Assembly: GCA_900475325.1 (NCBI GenBank)
Contig: LS483371.1
Coordinates: 3,410,001 to 3,474,000, forward strand
Length of the DNA stretch: 64,000 bases
Direction of reading: 5' to 3'
From: Paucimonas lemoignei
GTDB taxonomy: Bacteria; Pseudomonadota; Gammaproteobacteria; Pseudomonadales; Pseudomonadaceae
Shown: positions 43,635 through 52,137 of the stretch, in pieces
How positions within the stretch are numbered: position 1 is the stretch's first letter
Layout of the letters: each line of letters begins with the position of its first letter
Notes under the pieces: generated by a model
The model's input: only the letters and a program-made list of their open reading frames with translations
Database searches by the model: none
What the model was told of the DNA's origin: nothing
Made by a program: the position numbers and the translations under genes

Positions 43635-44093
43635 CTAACGGGGCATCAACCAGGCGTGGCGCTCGTAGGTGAGGTAGTCGTGAGCACCCTTACCAGTGCA
43701 ACGAAAACCTGCTTTCTGGTACAGAAACATCGCAGGGTTGTCAGGTCTTACACTTAAACGCAACTGAGTGAATCCTTGCCCTGCCGCGTCCAGCGCATAC
43801 GCCTCTAGAAGCGCCATCGCTACGCCGCTACGCCTATGGTCCGTCACTACATGAAGAGTGGTGAGTTCTGCGTAGTTTTGATCCGGCATCCAAAGCGAGT
43901 AGCCCGCGAAGTGATCATCCACGAGTGCGATCTTAAGCCGTTCAAAATTGTCTACCCAGCGCGTCAGGTGTCGCTCCAGTTGCAAGCGCCATGTTATTTC
44001 ATGCTCAGGCTCCCAACACCGAATGTAGCTTTCCTCGCCTCGGTAGATGGCTGGGATATCGGTCACACATGCTTGCCGTAATCGGATTGCCAT
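43635..44093 (-). CDS. GNAT-family N-acetyltransferase
   Basis: The 152-residue acetyltransferase has the fold opening MAIRLRQACVTDIPAIYRGE, the acetyl-CoA-binding segment TTLHVVTDHRRSGVAMALLE (motif A) and QGFTQLRLSVRPDNPAMFLY, then QKAGFRCTG (motif B). The ATG at 44093 begins the domain; a longer frame to 44321 overlaps the HxlR gene and is rejected. Substrate unknown. Confidence 0.85.
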   Translation of the reverse strand: MAIRLRQACVTDIPAIYRGEESYIRCWEPEHEITWRLQLERHLTRWVDNFERLKIALVDDHFAGYSLWMPDQNYAELTTLHVVTDHRRSGVAMALLEAYALDAAGQGFTQLRLSVRPDNPAMFLYQKAGFRCTGKGAHDYLTYERHAWLMPR

Positions 44094-44284
44094 TCCATTA
44101 GCCTGTGATTGAACGAGACGGCATGATATGGCCCACTTGGCCTTTCGCAAAGCCAGGCCGATTATCGTGTTCCTGTTGCTGCGCTGTGCGAGAGGCGACT
44201 GTCGGTCAAGAGCGGACTTTCTTTTTTCGACAGCCGCAAAGCCCGCATCACAGATTCGCCCACTGCGGGCAGGCGGCCTCCCCT

Positions 44285-44743
44285 TCACGACGGCTGCGCC
44301 AATATCCTCACTCGATGGCACTCAGACGGCCCAAGTGGTTGACCGCTTGAGGAAAGAACGGCGATGGGCATCAAAGGCTGGCCGGTTGCATTGTCCAGCA
44401 GCACTGAGCGCGTCTCGTGCGGCTCGAACAGATGGCGCTCTCCCCACTGCCTCATGCTGACCACAATCGGAAAGATCTCTCGGCCCTTTTCCGTGAGCAC
44501 ATATTCCTTGTAAGCGCTGCCATCCGACGCCGGAACGATGTGGAGCACGCCGACCTCAACCAGCGTTTTCAGCCGCGACGCCAATATATTCTTGGCAACC
44601 CCCAAGCGCTTCTGAAATTCGCTGAAGCGGCGAATATCGTCAAACGCTTCGCGGATGATTAGCAGCGACCAGCGATCCCCAATGGCTTCCAGCGCTCTTG
44701 CAACAGGGCATTCGTTGTTTTGTGGCGAATCGTTCTCGGTCAT
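44285..44743 (-). CDS. HxlR-family transcriptional regulator
   Basis: The 152-residue winged-helix regulator contains CPVARALEAIGDRWSLLIIR, then FSEFQKRLGVAKNILASRLK, as in HxlR proteins. The single conserved Cys near the N-terminus (about residue 12) is the redox- or electrophile-sensing position in some members. It is divergent from the MFS gene at 44877. Two nearly identical GGTT...AACC repeats lie between them. Confidence 0.87.
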   Translation of the reverse strand: MTENDSPQNNECPVARALEAIGDRWSLLIIREAFDDIRRFSEFQKRLGVAKNILASRLKTLVEVGVLHIVPASDGSAYKEYVLTEKGREIFPIVVSMRQWGERHLFEPHETRSVLLDNATGQPLMPIAVLSSSGQPLGPSECHRVRILAQPS

Positions 44744-44798
44744 TTTTGTACCTTTTGAGTGTCGTCAGCCAGATCGGATCGATAATTCGAGCGAATCT

Positions 44799-44853
44799 GG
44801 TTGCAATTTGAAACCCATTCGCGCAAAGATTCATTCGGTTGCTAATTGAAACC
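44799..44853. promoter_or_regulatory. Paired HxlR-type operator repeats
   Basis: GGTTGCAATTTGAAACC (44799-44815) and GGTTGCTAATTGAAACC (44837-44853) match at 15 of 17 positions and are each roughly palindromic. The two start 38 bases apart in the spacer between hxlR (44743) and the MFS gene (44877). The second overlaps the probable promoter or leader of the MFS gene. Confidence 0.6.
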
Positions 44854-44876
44854 AGTTTACTCACATGGAAGTCGTT

Positions 44877-46148
44877 ATGACAGTTGAGACCGAATCACCG
44901 ACTGGCCGCTTGTACAGATCCGGTACACCGCAGACACCTCCTGGCATCAGTCAAGCGGGGGACGGGGGCCTTTCGTCTTCGCTTACTCTGCTGCTCTCTG
45001 TCACCTGTGCACTGGCAGTAGCCAACGTGTACTTCGCCCAGCCCTTACTTGACTCAATGGCCGAGGGCCTGGGCGTGGCGTCGGGAATGATCGGCATCGT
45101 GGTCACGGCCACTCAGGCAGGTTACGCACTGGGTTTGCTACTCATTGTCCCGCTCGGCGATATCGTCAACCGCAAACGGATGATCCTGAGTCAGCTGCTG
45201 CTGTCCGCCATTGCACTCGCGGCGGTCGGCGCTGCTCAGGCGTGGCTGGTTCTGCTCGGCGCCATGATCGTTGTTGGTTTGACGGCAGTAGTCGCGCAAG
45301 TCGTGGTGGCCTTTGCCGCTTCGCATGCAACGCCCTCACAACGCGGGCAGACCATCGGCACGGTCACCAGCGGCATTGTGCTGGGGATTCTTCTGGCACG
45401 CTTCACGTCCGGGCTGATCGCCGATCTGGCAGGCTGGCGTGCCGTTTACTTTCTGTCCTCAGGGCTGATGCTGGTCCTCGCCGTCGTGCTATGGAAAATC
45501 GTTCCTCATACTGCACCGTCGCCATCCCGGGACTCGTATTTAGTGCTCATCCGGTCGCTATTCAAGCTGCTAATCAGCGAGCCTGTGTTACAGGTCCGTG
45601 GCATGCTGGCTTTGCTGATTTTTGCCGCGTTTTCGGTCTTGTGGACGGCGATGGTTCTGCCGTTGAGTGCGCCGCCGCTGTCGCTTTCCCACTCCGCCAT
45701 CGGCCTGTTCGGGCTGGCAGGATTGGCCGGCGCCCTGGCTGCCAGGAGCGCTGGCCGCTGGGCCGATCAAGGGCTGGGGCAGCGAGTCACCGGCCTGGCG
45801 TTGGGGGTGCTGACACTTTCATGGTTGCCGATCAGTTTTGCGCAGACGTCCCTGGTCACGCTTGTCTGTGGCGTAATCCTGCTCGACTTCGCCGTGCAAG
45901 CTGTCCATGTCACCAGCCAGAGCATGATTTTCGCCGCCCGCCCGGAAGCGCAAAGCCGCATGGTCGGCGTCTATATGTGCTTCTACTCGATAGGTAGCGC
46001 GCTGGGCGCTGTGGCGGCGACTCAGGCCTATGCGCGCTGGGGATGGTTTGCCGTCAGTCTGCTGGGCGCTTCGATCAGCGCTGCGGCCTTGGTTCTCTGG
46101 TTTTTTTCAGCTCGTGCGTGTCACAACCATCAAGCAAGACTGCGTTGA
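44877..46148 (+). CDS. MFS transporter (DHA1-type drug or metabolite exporter)
   Basis: The 423-residue, 12-segment transporter has VANVYFAQPLLDSMAEGLGV and YALGLLLIVPLGDIVNRKRM, typical of the YnfM/Bcr-like group. A long loop lies after segment six. The ATG at 44877 is preferred because GGAAG lies six bases upstream; the ATG at 44865 overlaps that site. It is controlled by the divergent HxlR gene on positional grounds. Its stop overlaps the start of an EamA remnant. Confidence 0.87.
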   Translation: MTVETESPTGRLYRSGTPQTPPGISQAGDGGLSSSLTLLLSVTCALAVANVYFAQPLLDSMAEGLGVASGMIGIVVTATQAGYALGLLLIVPLGDIVNRKRMILSQLLLSAIALAAVGAAQAWLVLLGAMIVVGLTAVVAQVVVAFAASHATPSQRGQTIGTVTSGIVLGILLARFTSGLIADLAGWRAVYFLSSGLMLVLAVVLWKIVPHTAPSPSRDSYLVLIRSLFKLLISEPVLQVRGMLALLIFAAFSVLWTAMVLPLSAPPLSLSHSAIGLFGLAGLAGALAARSAGRWADQGLGQRVTGLALGVLTLSWLPISFAQTSLVTLVCGVILLDFAVQAVHVTSQSMIFAARPEAQSRMVGVYMCFYSIGSALGAVAATQAYARWGWFAVSLLGASISAAALVLWFFSARACHNHQARLR

Positions 46149-46240
46149 AAATTCGTCACTTGTTGCTCGCCATCTCGATCACCGCCCTATGGGGCCTGAA
46201 TTGCTCGGTCATCAAACTGGCAAACTTCCTCTCCATCGTT
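46145..46240 (+). pseudogene. EamA/DMT-family transporter N-terminal remnant
   Basis: From a TTG at 46145, overlapping the MFS stop, the frame reads KIRHLLLAISITALWGLNCS, then VIKLANF. This is the first membrane helix of an EamA-type exporter, with its WGLN motif. After about 30 codons the similarity ends and the frame continues as unrelated sequence. The gene was apparently truncated by the rearrangement that placed the convergent DHA2 transporter at 46287. Confidence 0.6.
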
Positions 46241-46286
46241 GACATGCCACTTGTAGGGTTGGTTGGGCCAGTGAAGCGGACAACGC

Positions 46287-47813
46287 TCATTGATTGCGGG
46301 ACTCGAACGGGCTCTGGGTATAGCTTCGTTCGCTGCGCATCAGCACATACACCGCAGCGGATGCGAGTAGCGAGAAAATAGCGGCAATCACAAATGCGCC
46401 CGCGAATCCCTGGCTGTAACTCTGCTGAGCGAGCCCATTCAGTGTTTCGGTTAAGTCGTGGGGATACATCGCGATAGCGCGTTCGAAATCGCCTGCCATG
46501 ACGTATTCGAGAAATCCGGTTTTAGCAGAAACTCCCGCGTCTATCAGCCTGCTTTCAATCGCAGATTTCACTCCGCTGGCGAGTACCGCCCCCAGTCCGG
46601 CGAAACCCAGCAATATGCCGGTGAATCTGGACGTGGTGCTGATGCCGGATGCCATCCCGGCGCGACTGCGAGGAACTGTGCCCATGATGGCCTTCTGAGT
46701 TTCGCCATTCAGCAATCCTCCGCCGGCTCCCAGAATTGCCATGCCGCAAATCAGTAACAGTTGTCCCTGCTGAACGGCAGCGAACATCAGAATCAGGTTC
46801 CCCAGTGCAACGATCAAGAGGCCCAGCGCCAGGATTTCTGCGCTTCCAAGCCAGGGCGAAAGTCGCCTGCCTACTTGCGGAAAAATCAGCATCGCAGTGG
46901 CAAAGGGAAGCATGGCGATACCCGCTTCGACGACTTCGTTTCCACGGCCATTTTGTAGAAAGAGTGGCAGCAGCGATGCCATGACCTGTGCAGATGAGGC
47001 ATACGCGAGCATCGCAAGTACGGCACCTACAAAGGGGCGGGCTTTGAACAATTCGAGATCAAGCATTGGATGGGTGCGACGTTTTTCAACCCAGACGAAG
47101 ACTGCGAACAACAGCACGCCTGCGAACATGCTCAGGAGGACCGGGGTGCTCGACCATCCATGACCGGGACCCGCGATCAGTGCCCACGTGACACTGAACA
47201 TCCCTAGTGCGAAAAGTCCGATTCCCGGGATGTCCAGCGTCCTGGGCGTGGGGTCACGAGATTCATCCACCAGCGTCACAACCGCTGCCGCCAGCAACAA
47301 GCAGATTGGAATGTTAATAAAGAAAGCCCAGCGCCATCCAAGTGAACTGCTGATGACGCCACCAATGAGCGGCGAGATAACCATGGTGAGTCCCATGATG
47401 CCGCCCCATATCGCCCAGGCGTGGCTGCGCGCTTTTTCATCGTGAAAGGTATGTCCGATGATGGCCAGTGCAGGAGCCAGCAGGAAGGCGGCCCCGACGC
47501 CTTGCACCGCTCGCGCCAGATAAAGGCCTGGCGCAGAAGGCGCCAGACCGCAGGCCAGAGAAGAGACTGCAAAGAGCGCTATTCCAACCAGAAAGACGCG
47601 TCGTCGGCCATAGCGGTCAGCGATGGAGCCCGCTGGAAGCAAGAGTGCGGCGAAGCAGAGCACGTAGGTGCTTATGACCCACTCGATCTCTGCAAACGAT
47701 GCCTGAAGATCTCTGGCAATGGTTGGCAAAACGATGCCCACGACGTTCGTATCCAGAACTGTCATGGCACAGCCCGCCGATGCGACTACCAGGATGGCCG
47801 CTTCTTTTCTCAT
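46287..47813 (-). CDS. MFS multidrug transporter, DHA2 (EmrB/QacA) family
   Basis: The 508-residue protein has about 14 predicted membrane segments. The DHA2 signatures include TVLDTNVVGIVLPTIARDLQ (motif D1), LLLPAGSIADRYGRRRVFLV (motif A) and GLTMVISPLIGGVISSSLGW (motif C). It probably exports toxic compounds by proton antiport. The HbpS-like gene lies 57 bases upstream in the same direction; a joint transcript is possible. Confidence 0.88.
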   Translation of the reverse strand: MRKEAAILVVASAGCAMTVLDTNVVGIVLPTIARDLQASFAEIEWVISTYVLCFAALLLPAGSIADRYGRRRVFLVGIALFAVSSLACGLAPSAPGLYLARAVQGVGAAFLLAPALAIIGHTFHDEKARSHAWAIWGGIMGLTMVISPLIGGVISSSLGWRWAFFINIPICLLLAAAVVTLVDESRDPTPRTLDIPGIGLFALGMFSVTWALIAGPGHGWSSTPVLLSMFAGVLLFAVFVWVEKRRTHPMLDLELFKARPFVGAVLAMLAYASSAQVMASLLPLFLQNGRGNEVVEAGIAMLPFATAMLIFPQVGRRLSPWLGSAEILALGLLIVALGNLILMFAAVQQGQLLLICGMAILGAGGGLLNGETQKAIMGTVPRSRAGMASGISTTSRFTGILLGFAGLGAVLASGVKSAIESRLIDAGVSAKTGFLEYVMAGDFERAIAMYPHDLTETLNGLAQQSYSQGFAGAFVIAAIFSLLASAAVYVLMRSERSYTQSPFESRNQ

Positions 47814-47870
47814 GGAATGACAGTCTCTTCTAATAACGGGAGTAGTAACCGCACGTTTTGAAAGGGGCGT

Positions 47871-48359
47871 TTATTTAAATGCAGCCAGCCCGGCTTGAGC
47901 GATCTCTTCATCGTGCTGTGGTGTGTCCGCGGATACCCCGACAGCCCCCACGGTGTGTCCGTTGACAATGATTGGAAAACCACCCCGCATCAGCACAAAG
48001 CCTTGGGCGGTGATGGCGGCAGGTCGAGTGCCGTTGATGGCATCTTCCAGCGCGCCGCTGGGACGGCGGAATAGCGCGGCGGTGCGTGCTTTACCGGGGG
48101 CCAGTTCAACGCCTGCCGGCACAGCGGCGTTGTCCATTCGAGCGAGGAGAATCGGCATACCGGCGTTATCGACAACTGCGATCACGCACGGCCATCCAGC
48201 CGTTTGCGCTTTTGTTTGTGCTGCTGTGAGGATCTGTTGAGCCGCGGCAAGCGTCAGAACGGGCTGGCTGGGCAAGTCCAATGCTGCTGCTGGCAGAGAA
48301 AACAGAGCAAGGGATCCAGAAAGAACCAAAGCAGTCGCGATGCGAGGAAGACGGAACAT
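47871..48359 (-). CDS. Secreted GlcG/HbpS-family heme-binding-like protein
   Basis: The 162-residue protein has a Sec signal at residues 1-27 (ALVLSGSLALFSLPAAALD). The GlcG/HbpS domain follows, with LTLAAAQQILTAAQTKAQTA, IAVVDNAGMPILLARMDNA and GGFPIIVNGHTVGAVGVSAD. Family members bind heme or degradation products in the periplasm or outside the cell, but function varies. The ATG at 48359 has AGGAG upstream. It is divergent from the LysR gene at 48471, with a palindrome between them. Confidence 0.83.
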   Translation of the reverse strand: MFRLPRIATALVLSGSLALFSLPAAALDLPSQPVLTLAAAQQILTAAQTKAQTAGWPCVIAVVDNAGMPILLARMDNAAVPAGVELAPGKARTAALFRRPSGALEDAINGTRPAAITAQGFVLMRGGFPIIVNGHTVGAVGVSADTPQHDEEIAQAGLAAFK

Positions 48360-48437
48360 GGTGAACTCCTGATGTAATGAGTCCAATGATTGGAACAGCG
48401 TGGATAATTCAGTACAACAAAGCTTGACGGCTTTATA

Positions 48438-48454
48438 ATTCAGAAAATCTGAAT
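48438..48454. promoter_or_regulatory. LysR-type palindrome ATTCAG-AAAAT-CTGAAT
   Basis: This perfect six-base inverted repeat with a five-base centre lies 16 bases before the LysR ATG and 79 bases before the divergent HbpS-like start. It is a likely LysR recognition site controlling both genes. Confidence 0.62.
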
Positions 48455-48470
48455 ACTAGGTTCCGTTCCC

Positions 48471-49385
48471 ATGGACATTCGCCATCTCCGCTCCTTCGTC
48501 ACAGTGGCTGAAAATCTCCATTTTTCACGCTCGGCCGAGCAACTGGGCGTTTCTGCCCCAACGCTCACCGCACAGATTCAGGAAGTGGAGAGCGTGTTAG
48601 ACGCTCGGCTTTTTAATAGAACAAAGCGGTCTGTCGCATTGACGCCAGCTGGGGAAGCGTTTCTGACAGAAGCCCGCGCAACTCTCGAACAATTCGAGCG
48701 GGCTGTTAGCGTGGGCCAACGCGCAGGCCGAGGCCAGGTTGGCCGAGTGGAAATCGGATACGTGGGTTCAGCCGCCTTTTTCGGGGTACTCCAGGACCAG
48801 GTCCAGCGCTTTCGCAATCAGTGGCCAGCGGTCATGGTGAACACCAAGGAACTCCCTACCGAGCAGCTCACGGCACTGCTCGAGGACGGCCGGATTGACG
48901 TGGCCTTTGTACGCATGCCAGTGCATCTGCCCGACGCAATCGCCAGCCGTATTCTGGCCCGAGACCGATTCTGCGTTGCGTTACCAGCGGACCATATCCT
49001 GGCAACGACAGTTGATGACATTCGCCCGAGTGCGCTTGCTGGCGAGGTGTTTGTACTGCCTGAACAAGGGCTAGGGTTGCGTGAAGTGGCCAAGCGCGGG
49101 AGATTTGATCCAGACATTGGTTCGGTTCCCGGAAGTCTGGTCGCAGTGCTGACACAGGTGGCACTGGGTGTGGGTGTAGCAGTCATTCCCAGCGTTCTGA
49201 TTCGAACTGTTCAACTGCCAAATGTGGTCTTTAGGGAGATAGCTGGGCCTCCCATTTTTTCAGAGGTGGGAGCTTTGTTTCGCCGCCATGAGAAGTTGCC
49301 CATTGTGTGCAACCTGATTAGCCAGATCCTGGAGACCGACGAGGGCATATGGAATGGCGATCCCCTTCGAAGTACACAGATATAA
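48471..49385 (+). CDS. LysR-family transcriptional regulator
   Basis: The 304-residue regulator starts MDIRHLRSFVTVAENLHFSR. Its helix-turn-helix has EQLGVSAPTLTAQIQEVESV and FNRTKRSVALT. The effector domain from about residue 90 (GRVEIGYVGSAAFFGVLQDQ) resembles the BenM/CatR-like group that senses small aromatic or organic acids. It is divergent from the HbpS-like and DHA2 transporter genes, its probable targets. Confidence 0.9.
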   Translation: MDIRHLRSFVTVAENLHFSRSAEQLGVSAPTLTAQIQEVESVLDARLFNRTKRSVALTPAGEAFLTEARATLEQFERAVSVGQRAGRGQVGRVEIGYVGSAAFFGVLQDQVQRFRNQWPAVMVNTKELPTEQLTALLEDGRIDVAFVRMPVHLPDAIASRILARDRFCVALPADHILATTVDDIRPSALAGEVFVLPEQGLGLREVAKRGRFDPDIGSVPGSLVAVLTQVALGVGVAVIPSVLIRTVQLPNVVFREIAGPPIFSEVGALFRRHEKLPIVCNLISQILETDEGIWNGDPLRSTQI

Positions 49386-49517
49386 GTGCCCTGAGGGGTA
49401 AACTTCCCGTGGGCTGTAGTGCGAGATAGCTACTTCTCAAGGGCCCCCACTAACGGGGGTAAGTATGGACACACCAATCAGCGTGCCCGTGGAGAGTGGC
49501 AAGTTCCGCGTGGTTCT

Positions 49518-49535
49518 GAGCCGGTTTCCCGGCTC
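49518..49535. terminator. Possible terminator hairpin
   Basis: GAGCCGG-TTTC-CCGGCTC forms a 7-bp GC-rich stem with a four-base loop between the convergent LysR (ends 49385) and dehydrogenase (ends 49569) genes. No strong T run follows, so the termination call is moderate. Confidence 0.45.
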
Positions 49536-49568
49536 TTAGATTGTTCATGAAGTTTTAGAAGACTCAGC

Positions 49569-50438
49569 TCATCTGGCAATCCCATTAGCCTTGAACAGCC
49601 ACTCGAAGGCCTGATCAAGCGTGGGTGAAGCTGTCTCCAACGGGTTCGAGTCGATCTGCGCTGCCGTTCGCTGAAAGAGATCCCTGACACCAGGCAGGAC
49701 GGATACCGGCATATCAGCGGCCCGCAGTTGACGCTCGGCTTCTTCCACTTCCTTCAGACGACGTGGCGCATGAACCACGTGCGTGCGGATGAGGGCTCCG
49801 AGGAAGTCTCGCAGGCTGGCCTGGTCAATGTCACTCAATGCGTCATGCAATTTGTTTGTGACGCCCTGCTTTTCGGCCGCCATGAAGCACTCGATGGTCA
49901 GAGCTTCGAGGCCTTTGGTGAAAACACTTCGCAAAATCTTGAGGGCAGCAGCGTCGCCCGCTACGCCTCCATCAACTTGTTTCAGGGGCGCGCCTGCTGA
50001 GCCGAAAAGGCCAATTGCGTCGTCGATACCAACGCCCGCGCCGATCAGATTAGTTTTTTCGTGGGTCAGCGCGATGGCCCCAAGGATCGCGACATCGACA
50101 TACTCGACGTCGAGTCTGGCTGCCTCTTGCGCTGCAATTCGAATCTGGCCCGGGTCAGCGGTGGTCATGTCGATGTACAACGCATACTTCTGCATGCGGG
50201 CGAGCGCTTGTTCGGCGACCGTCAGAGAAACGGTTCCAAACACACAAGACACCACGACATCGCACAACGGCGCGATATCGGCCACCGATGTGTAGATATC
50301 CAGGTTCAAATCGGCGGCGAAGGCTTTTGCCGAAGGGGAAGGCTTGAGGTCGCACAGGAGGATTTCGTGCCCGGCCGCGGACCATGGGCGTGCGTAAGTC
50401 AGACCGACTTCACCTGCTCCGATAATTCCAATTTTCAT
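49569..50438 (-). CDS. NAD-binding 6-phosphogluconate/3-hydroxyisobutyrate dehydrogenase-like protein (DUF1932)
   Basis: The 289-residue beta-hydroxyacid dehydrogenase-like protein begins MKIGIIGAGEVGLTYARPWS (GxGxxG fold). A YIDMTTADPGQIR segment and the likely catalytic Lys in AAALKILRSVFTKGLEAL follow. The C-terminal part matches DUF1932. It probably oxidises a 3-hydroxy acid. It lies 20 bases downstream of the RraA-like aldolase gene on the same strand, so the two likely form an operon for an organic acid; the MFS anion transporter and LysR gene to the right complete a catabolic set. Confidence 0.8.
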   Translation of the reverse strand: MKIGIIGAGEVGLTYARPWSAAGHEILLCDLKPSPSAKAFAADLNLDIYTSVADIAPLCDVVVSCVFGTVSLTVAEQALARMQKYALYIDMTTADPGQIRIAAQEAARLDVEYVDVAILGAIALTHEKTNLIGAGVGIDDAIGLFGSAGAPLKQVDGGVAGDAAALKILRSVFTKGLEALTIECFMAAEKQGVTNKLHDALSDIDQASLRDFLGALIRTHVVHAPRRLKEVEEAERQLRAADMPVSVLPGVRDLFQRTAAQIDSNPLETASPTLDQAFEWLFKANGIAR

Positions 50439-50458
50439 TCTTGTTCTTCCTGTTGTAT

Positions 50459-51091
50459 TTAATGCGCCGCGTAGGCGCCTTTGTAGGTTCCGGCGGCGAT
50501 TTGGGCCAACATTTCAGCCTCTTTTCGCTCAGTAGCAATGCATTGCTCCAGCAGGCTTTCTGCCTGCGATGCCGGAAACGCAACCACACCGTCATGATCG
50601 CCAACCACGATATCGCCGGGAGACACGATCATGCCGCTGATTGAGACGGGAACATTTATTTCACCCGGCCCGTTTTTGTAAGGTCCGCGATGAATGCCAG
50701 CTCGCGCGAACATCGGAAACCCCGCCTTGCCGATGGTTGCCAGATCGCGAATCGCACCGTCCACCACCACTCCGGCAGCACCGCGTTTTTCAGCGATTGC
50801 CGCCATGATGTCGCCCATCAATGCCCGGCTGACATCCCCTTCCCCATCGACCACCAAAACCTGTCCGGGACCCAATAATTCCAGGGCTTGATGGATCGCC
50901 CGGTTGTCACCGCGGGGCACTTTCACTGTCAGCGCTATCCCCGCCATGGTGCCTTCAATCTTGTGAAAAGGCTTCAACGGCGCCCCCGGCAGGCGATCAA
51001 GACAGTCGCTGATAATCGAGGTAGAGGTGCGTGAAAAGGCGGCAAGCAATTCATCGCTTATGCAGTGTGAAGGTGGCGTCATGACGCTCAT
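50459..51091 (-). CDS. RraA-like aldolase/decarboxylase (HMG/CHA aldolase family)
   Basis: The 210-residue protein has the RraA-fold signatures CISDELLAAFSRTSTSIISD, GALMGD-like RALMGDIMAAIAEKRGAAGV and VDGAIRDLATI, where Arg and Asp bind the metal-substrate pair. Bacterial members in catabolic settings cleave 4-hydroxy-4-methyl-2-oxoglutarate or 4-carboxy-4-hydroxy-2-oxoadipate, or decarboxylate oxaloacetate. The ATG at 51091 has GAGGAA six bases upstream. It is the first gene of a two-gene unit with the dehydrogenase, divergent from LysR. Confidence 0.82.
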   Translation of the reverse strand: MSVMTPPSHCISDELLAAFSRTSTSIISDCLDRLPGAPLKPFHKIEGTMAGIALTVKVPRGDNRAIHQALELLGPGQVLVVDGEGDVSRALMGDIMAAIAEKRGAAGVVVDGAIRDLATIGKAGFPMFARAGIHRGPYKNGPGEINVPVSISGMIVSPGDIVVGDHDGVVAFPASQAESLLEQCIATERKEAEMLAQIAAGTYKGAYAAH

Positions 51092-51144
51092 GGAGTGTTC
51101 CTCGGATGGCATGTGCTACTGAGGATAAAGACACTAACAAATAG

Positions 51145-51170
51145 AAAAAGCGATATTATGGTATGGATAT
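51145..51170. promoter_or_regulatory. Possible LysR site shared with the MFS promoter
   Basis: The spacer contains AAAAAGCGATA and, read on the minus strand, ATCCATA directly followed by CCATAAT. In the promoter of the MFS gene (53496-53545) the same words recur: ATCCATA, three bases, CCATAAT, and AAAAAGCGATA. Shared control by the LysR protein at 51192 is possible, but the spacing differs. Confidence 0.3.
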
Positions 51171-51191
51171 ACATGCCCAAGAGGAATACAA

Positions 51192-52091
51192 GTGATCACT
51201 CTGCCTCAGCTCTTAGCGCTGCACTGGATCGAACGGCTAGGCACATTCGAACGCGCAGCAGAGCAACTGAACACGACCCAGTCAGCAATCTCCAAGCGCG
51301 TCCAGGAGCTGGAAACCTCAACCGGCCTGCAGCTTTTTGACCGCTCACAGCGCGGTGCCAGACTGACCGCAACAGGTGAGGATCTTCTGGTCATTGCGCG
51401 CGAGATGCTGGTGCTTGCAGAACGCATAACCTCCATGAAAGACGGTACTCAGGTCACCACCCGCCGTCTGCGGCTGGGTGTGACCGAGTTAACCGCTTTG
51501 ACGTGGCTACCCAAGTTGATAAGCAGGCTCGTCACCGAATTCCCTAAGCTGACAGTCGAACCTGAAGTTGACATGAGTCGCAACCTCCATGAAAAACTCA
51601 TGGATGACCTCATCGATCTCATCATCATTCCCGACACCTTTACGGCCCCGGAAGTGACGTCCGTTGCCCTTGCCAGCGTAGAAAACGCCTGGATGGCCGC
51701 GCCCGGCCTGATTGATAACAGTGCAACCGTGACGCTCGCTGAACTGGCCAAATATCCGATGCTGATCCAGGGGAAGAAATCAGGGTCCGGCCTGTTCGTG
51801 AACAACTGGCTACGCGCCAGAGGCATCGACCTTCCTAAAACACTGTCTTCCGACAGCCTGACAGCGATGCTTGGCTTGACCGCTGCCGGATTGGGCGTGG
51901 CCTATCTTCCGCTCGAATGCTATCGACCTCTGATTGACGCAGGGAAGTTGGCGGTCATCAGAACAGACCCCCCACTCCCGGCGGTTCCCTACATGGCGAT
52001 GTACCGAAACGACCGACCCTCTCCTTTCGTCGTCAGCGTGGCCGGTATTGCCGCGCAACTGTGTGATTTCTCACGCCAGTTGCAACGCTGA
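51192..52091 (+). CDS. LysR-family transcriptional regulator
   Basis: The 299-residue regulator starts at GTG with GAGGAA five bases upstream (ITLPQLLALHWIERLGTFER). The helix-turn-helix reads AAEQLNTTQSAISKRVQELE, followed by LFDRSQRGARLTATGE. The effector domain from about residue 90 has RRLRLGVTELTALTWLPKLI. It is divergent from the RraA/dehydrogenase unit and convergent with the ACS transporter gene, and probably activates both. Confidence 0.9.
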   Translation: MITLPQLLALHWIERLGTFERAAEQLNTTQSAISKRVQELETSTGLQLFDRSQRGARLTATGEDLLVIAREMLVLAERITSMKDGTQVTTRRLRLGVTELTALTWLPKLISRLVTEFPKLTVEPEVDMSRNLHEKLMDDLIDLIIIPDTFTAPEVTSVALASVENAWMAAPGLIDNSATVTLAELAKYPMLIQGKKSGSGLFVNNWLRARGIDLPKTLSSDSLTAMLGLTAAGLGVAYLPLECYRPLIDAGKLAVIRTDPPLPAVPYMAMYRNDRPSPFVVSVAGIAAQLCDFSRQLQR

Positions 52092-52137
52092 TTCACGACG
52101 TCAGAGCTGCCCGAACGCCTGCAGCCTCGGTTTTAAG

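Noticed and set aside
49465..49539. 24-codon plus-strand frame starting MDTPISVPVESGKFRVV after a GGGGG site
   Set aside because: It is too short to support, and it ends within a hairpin that is better explained as a terminator.
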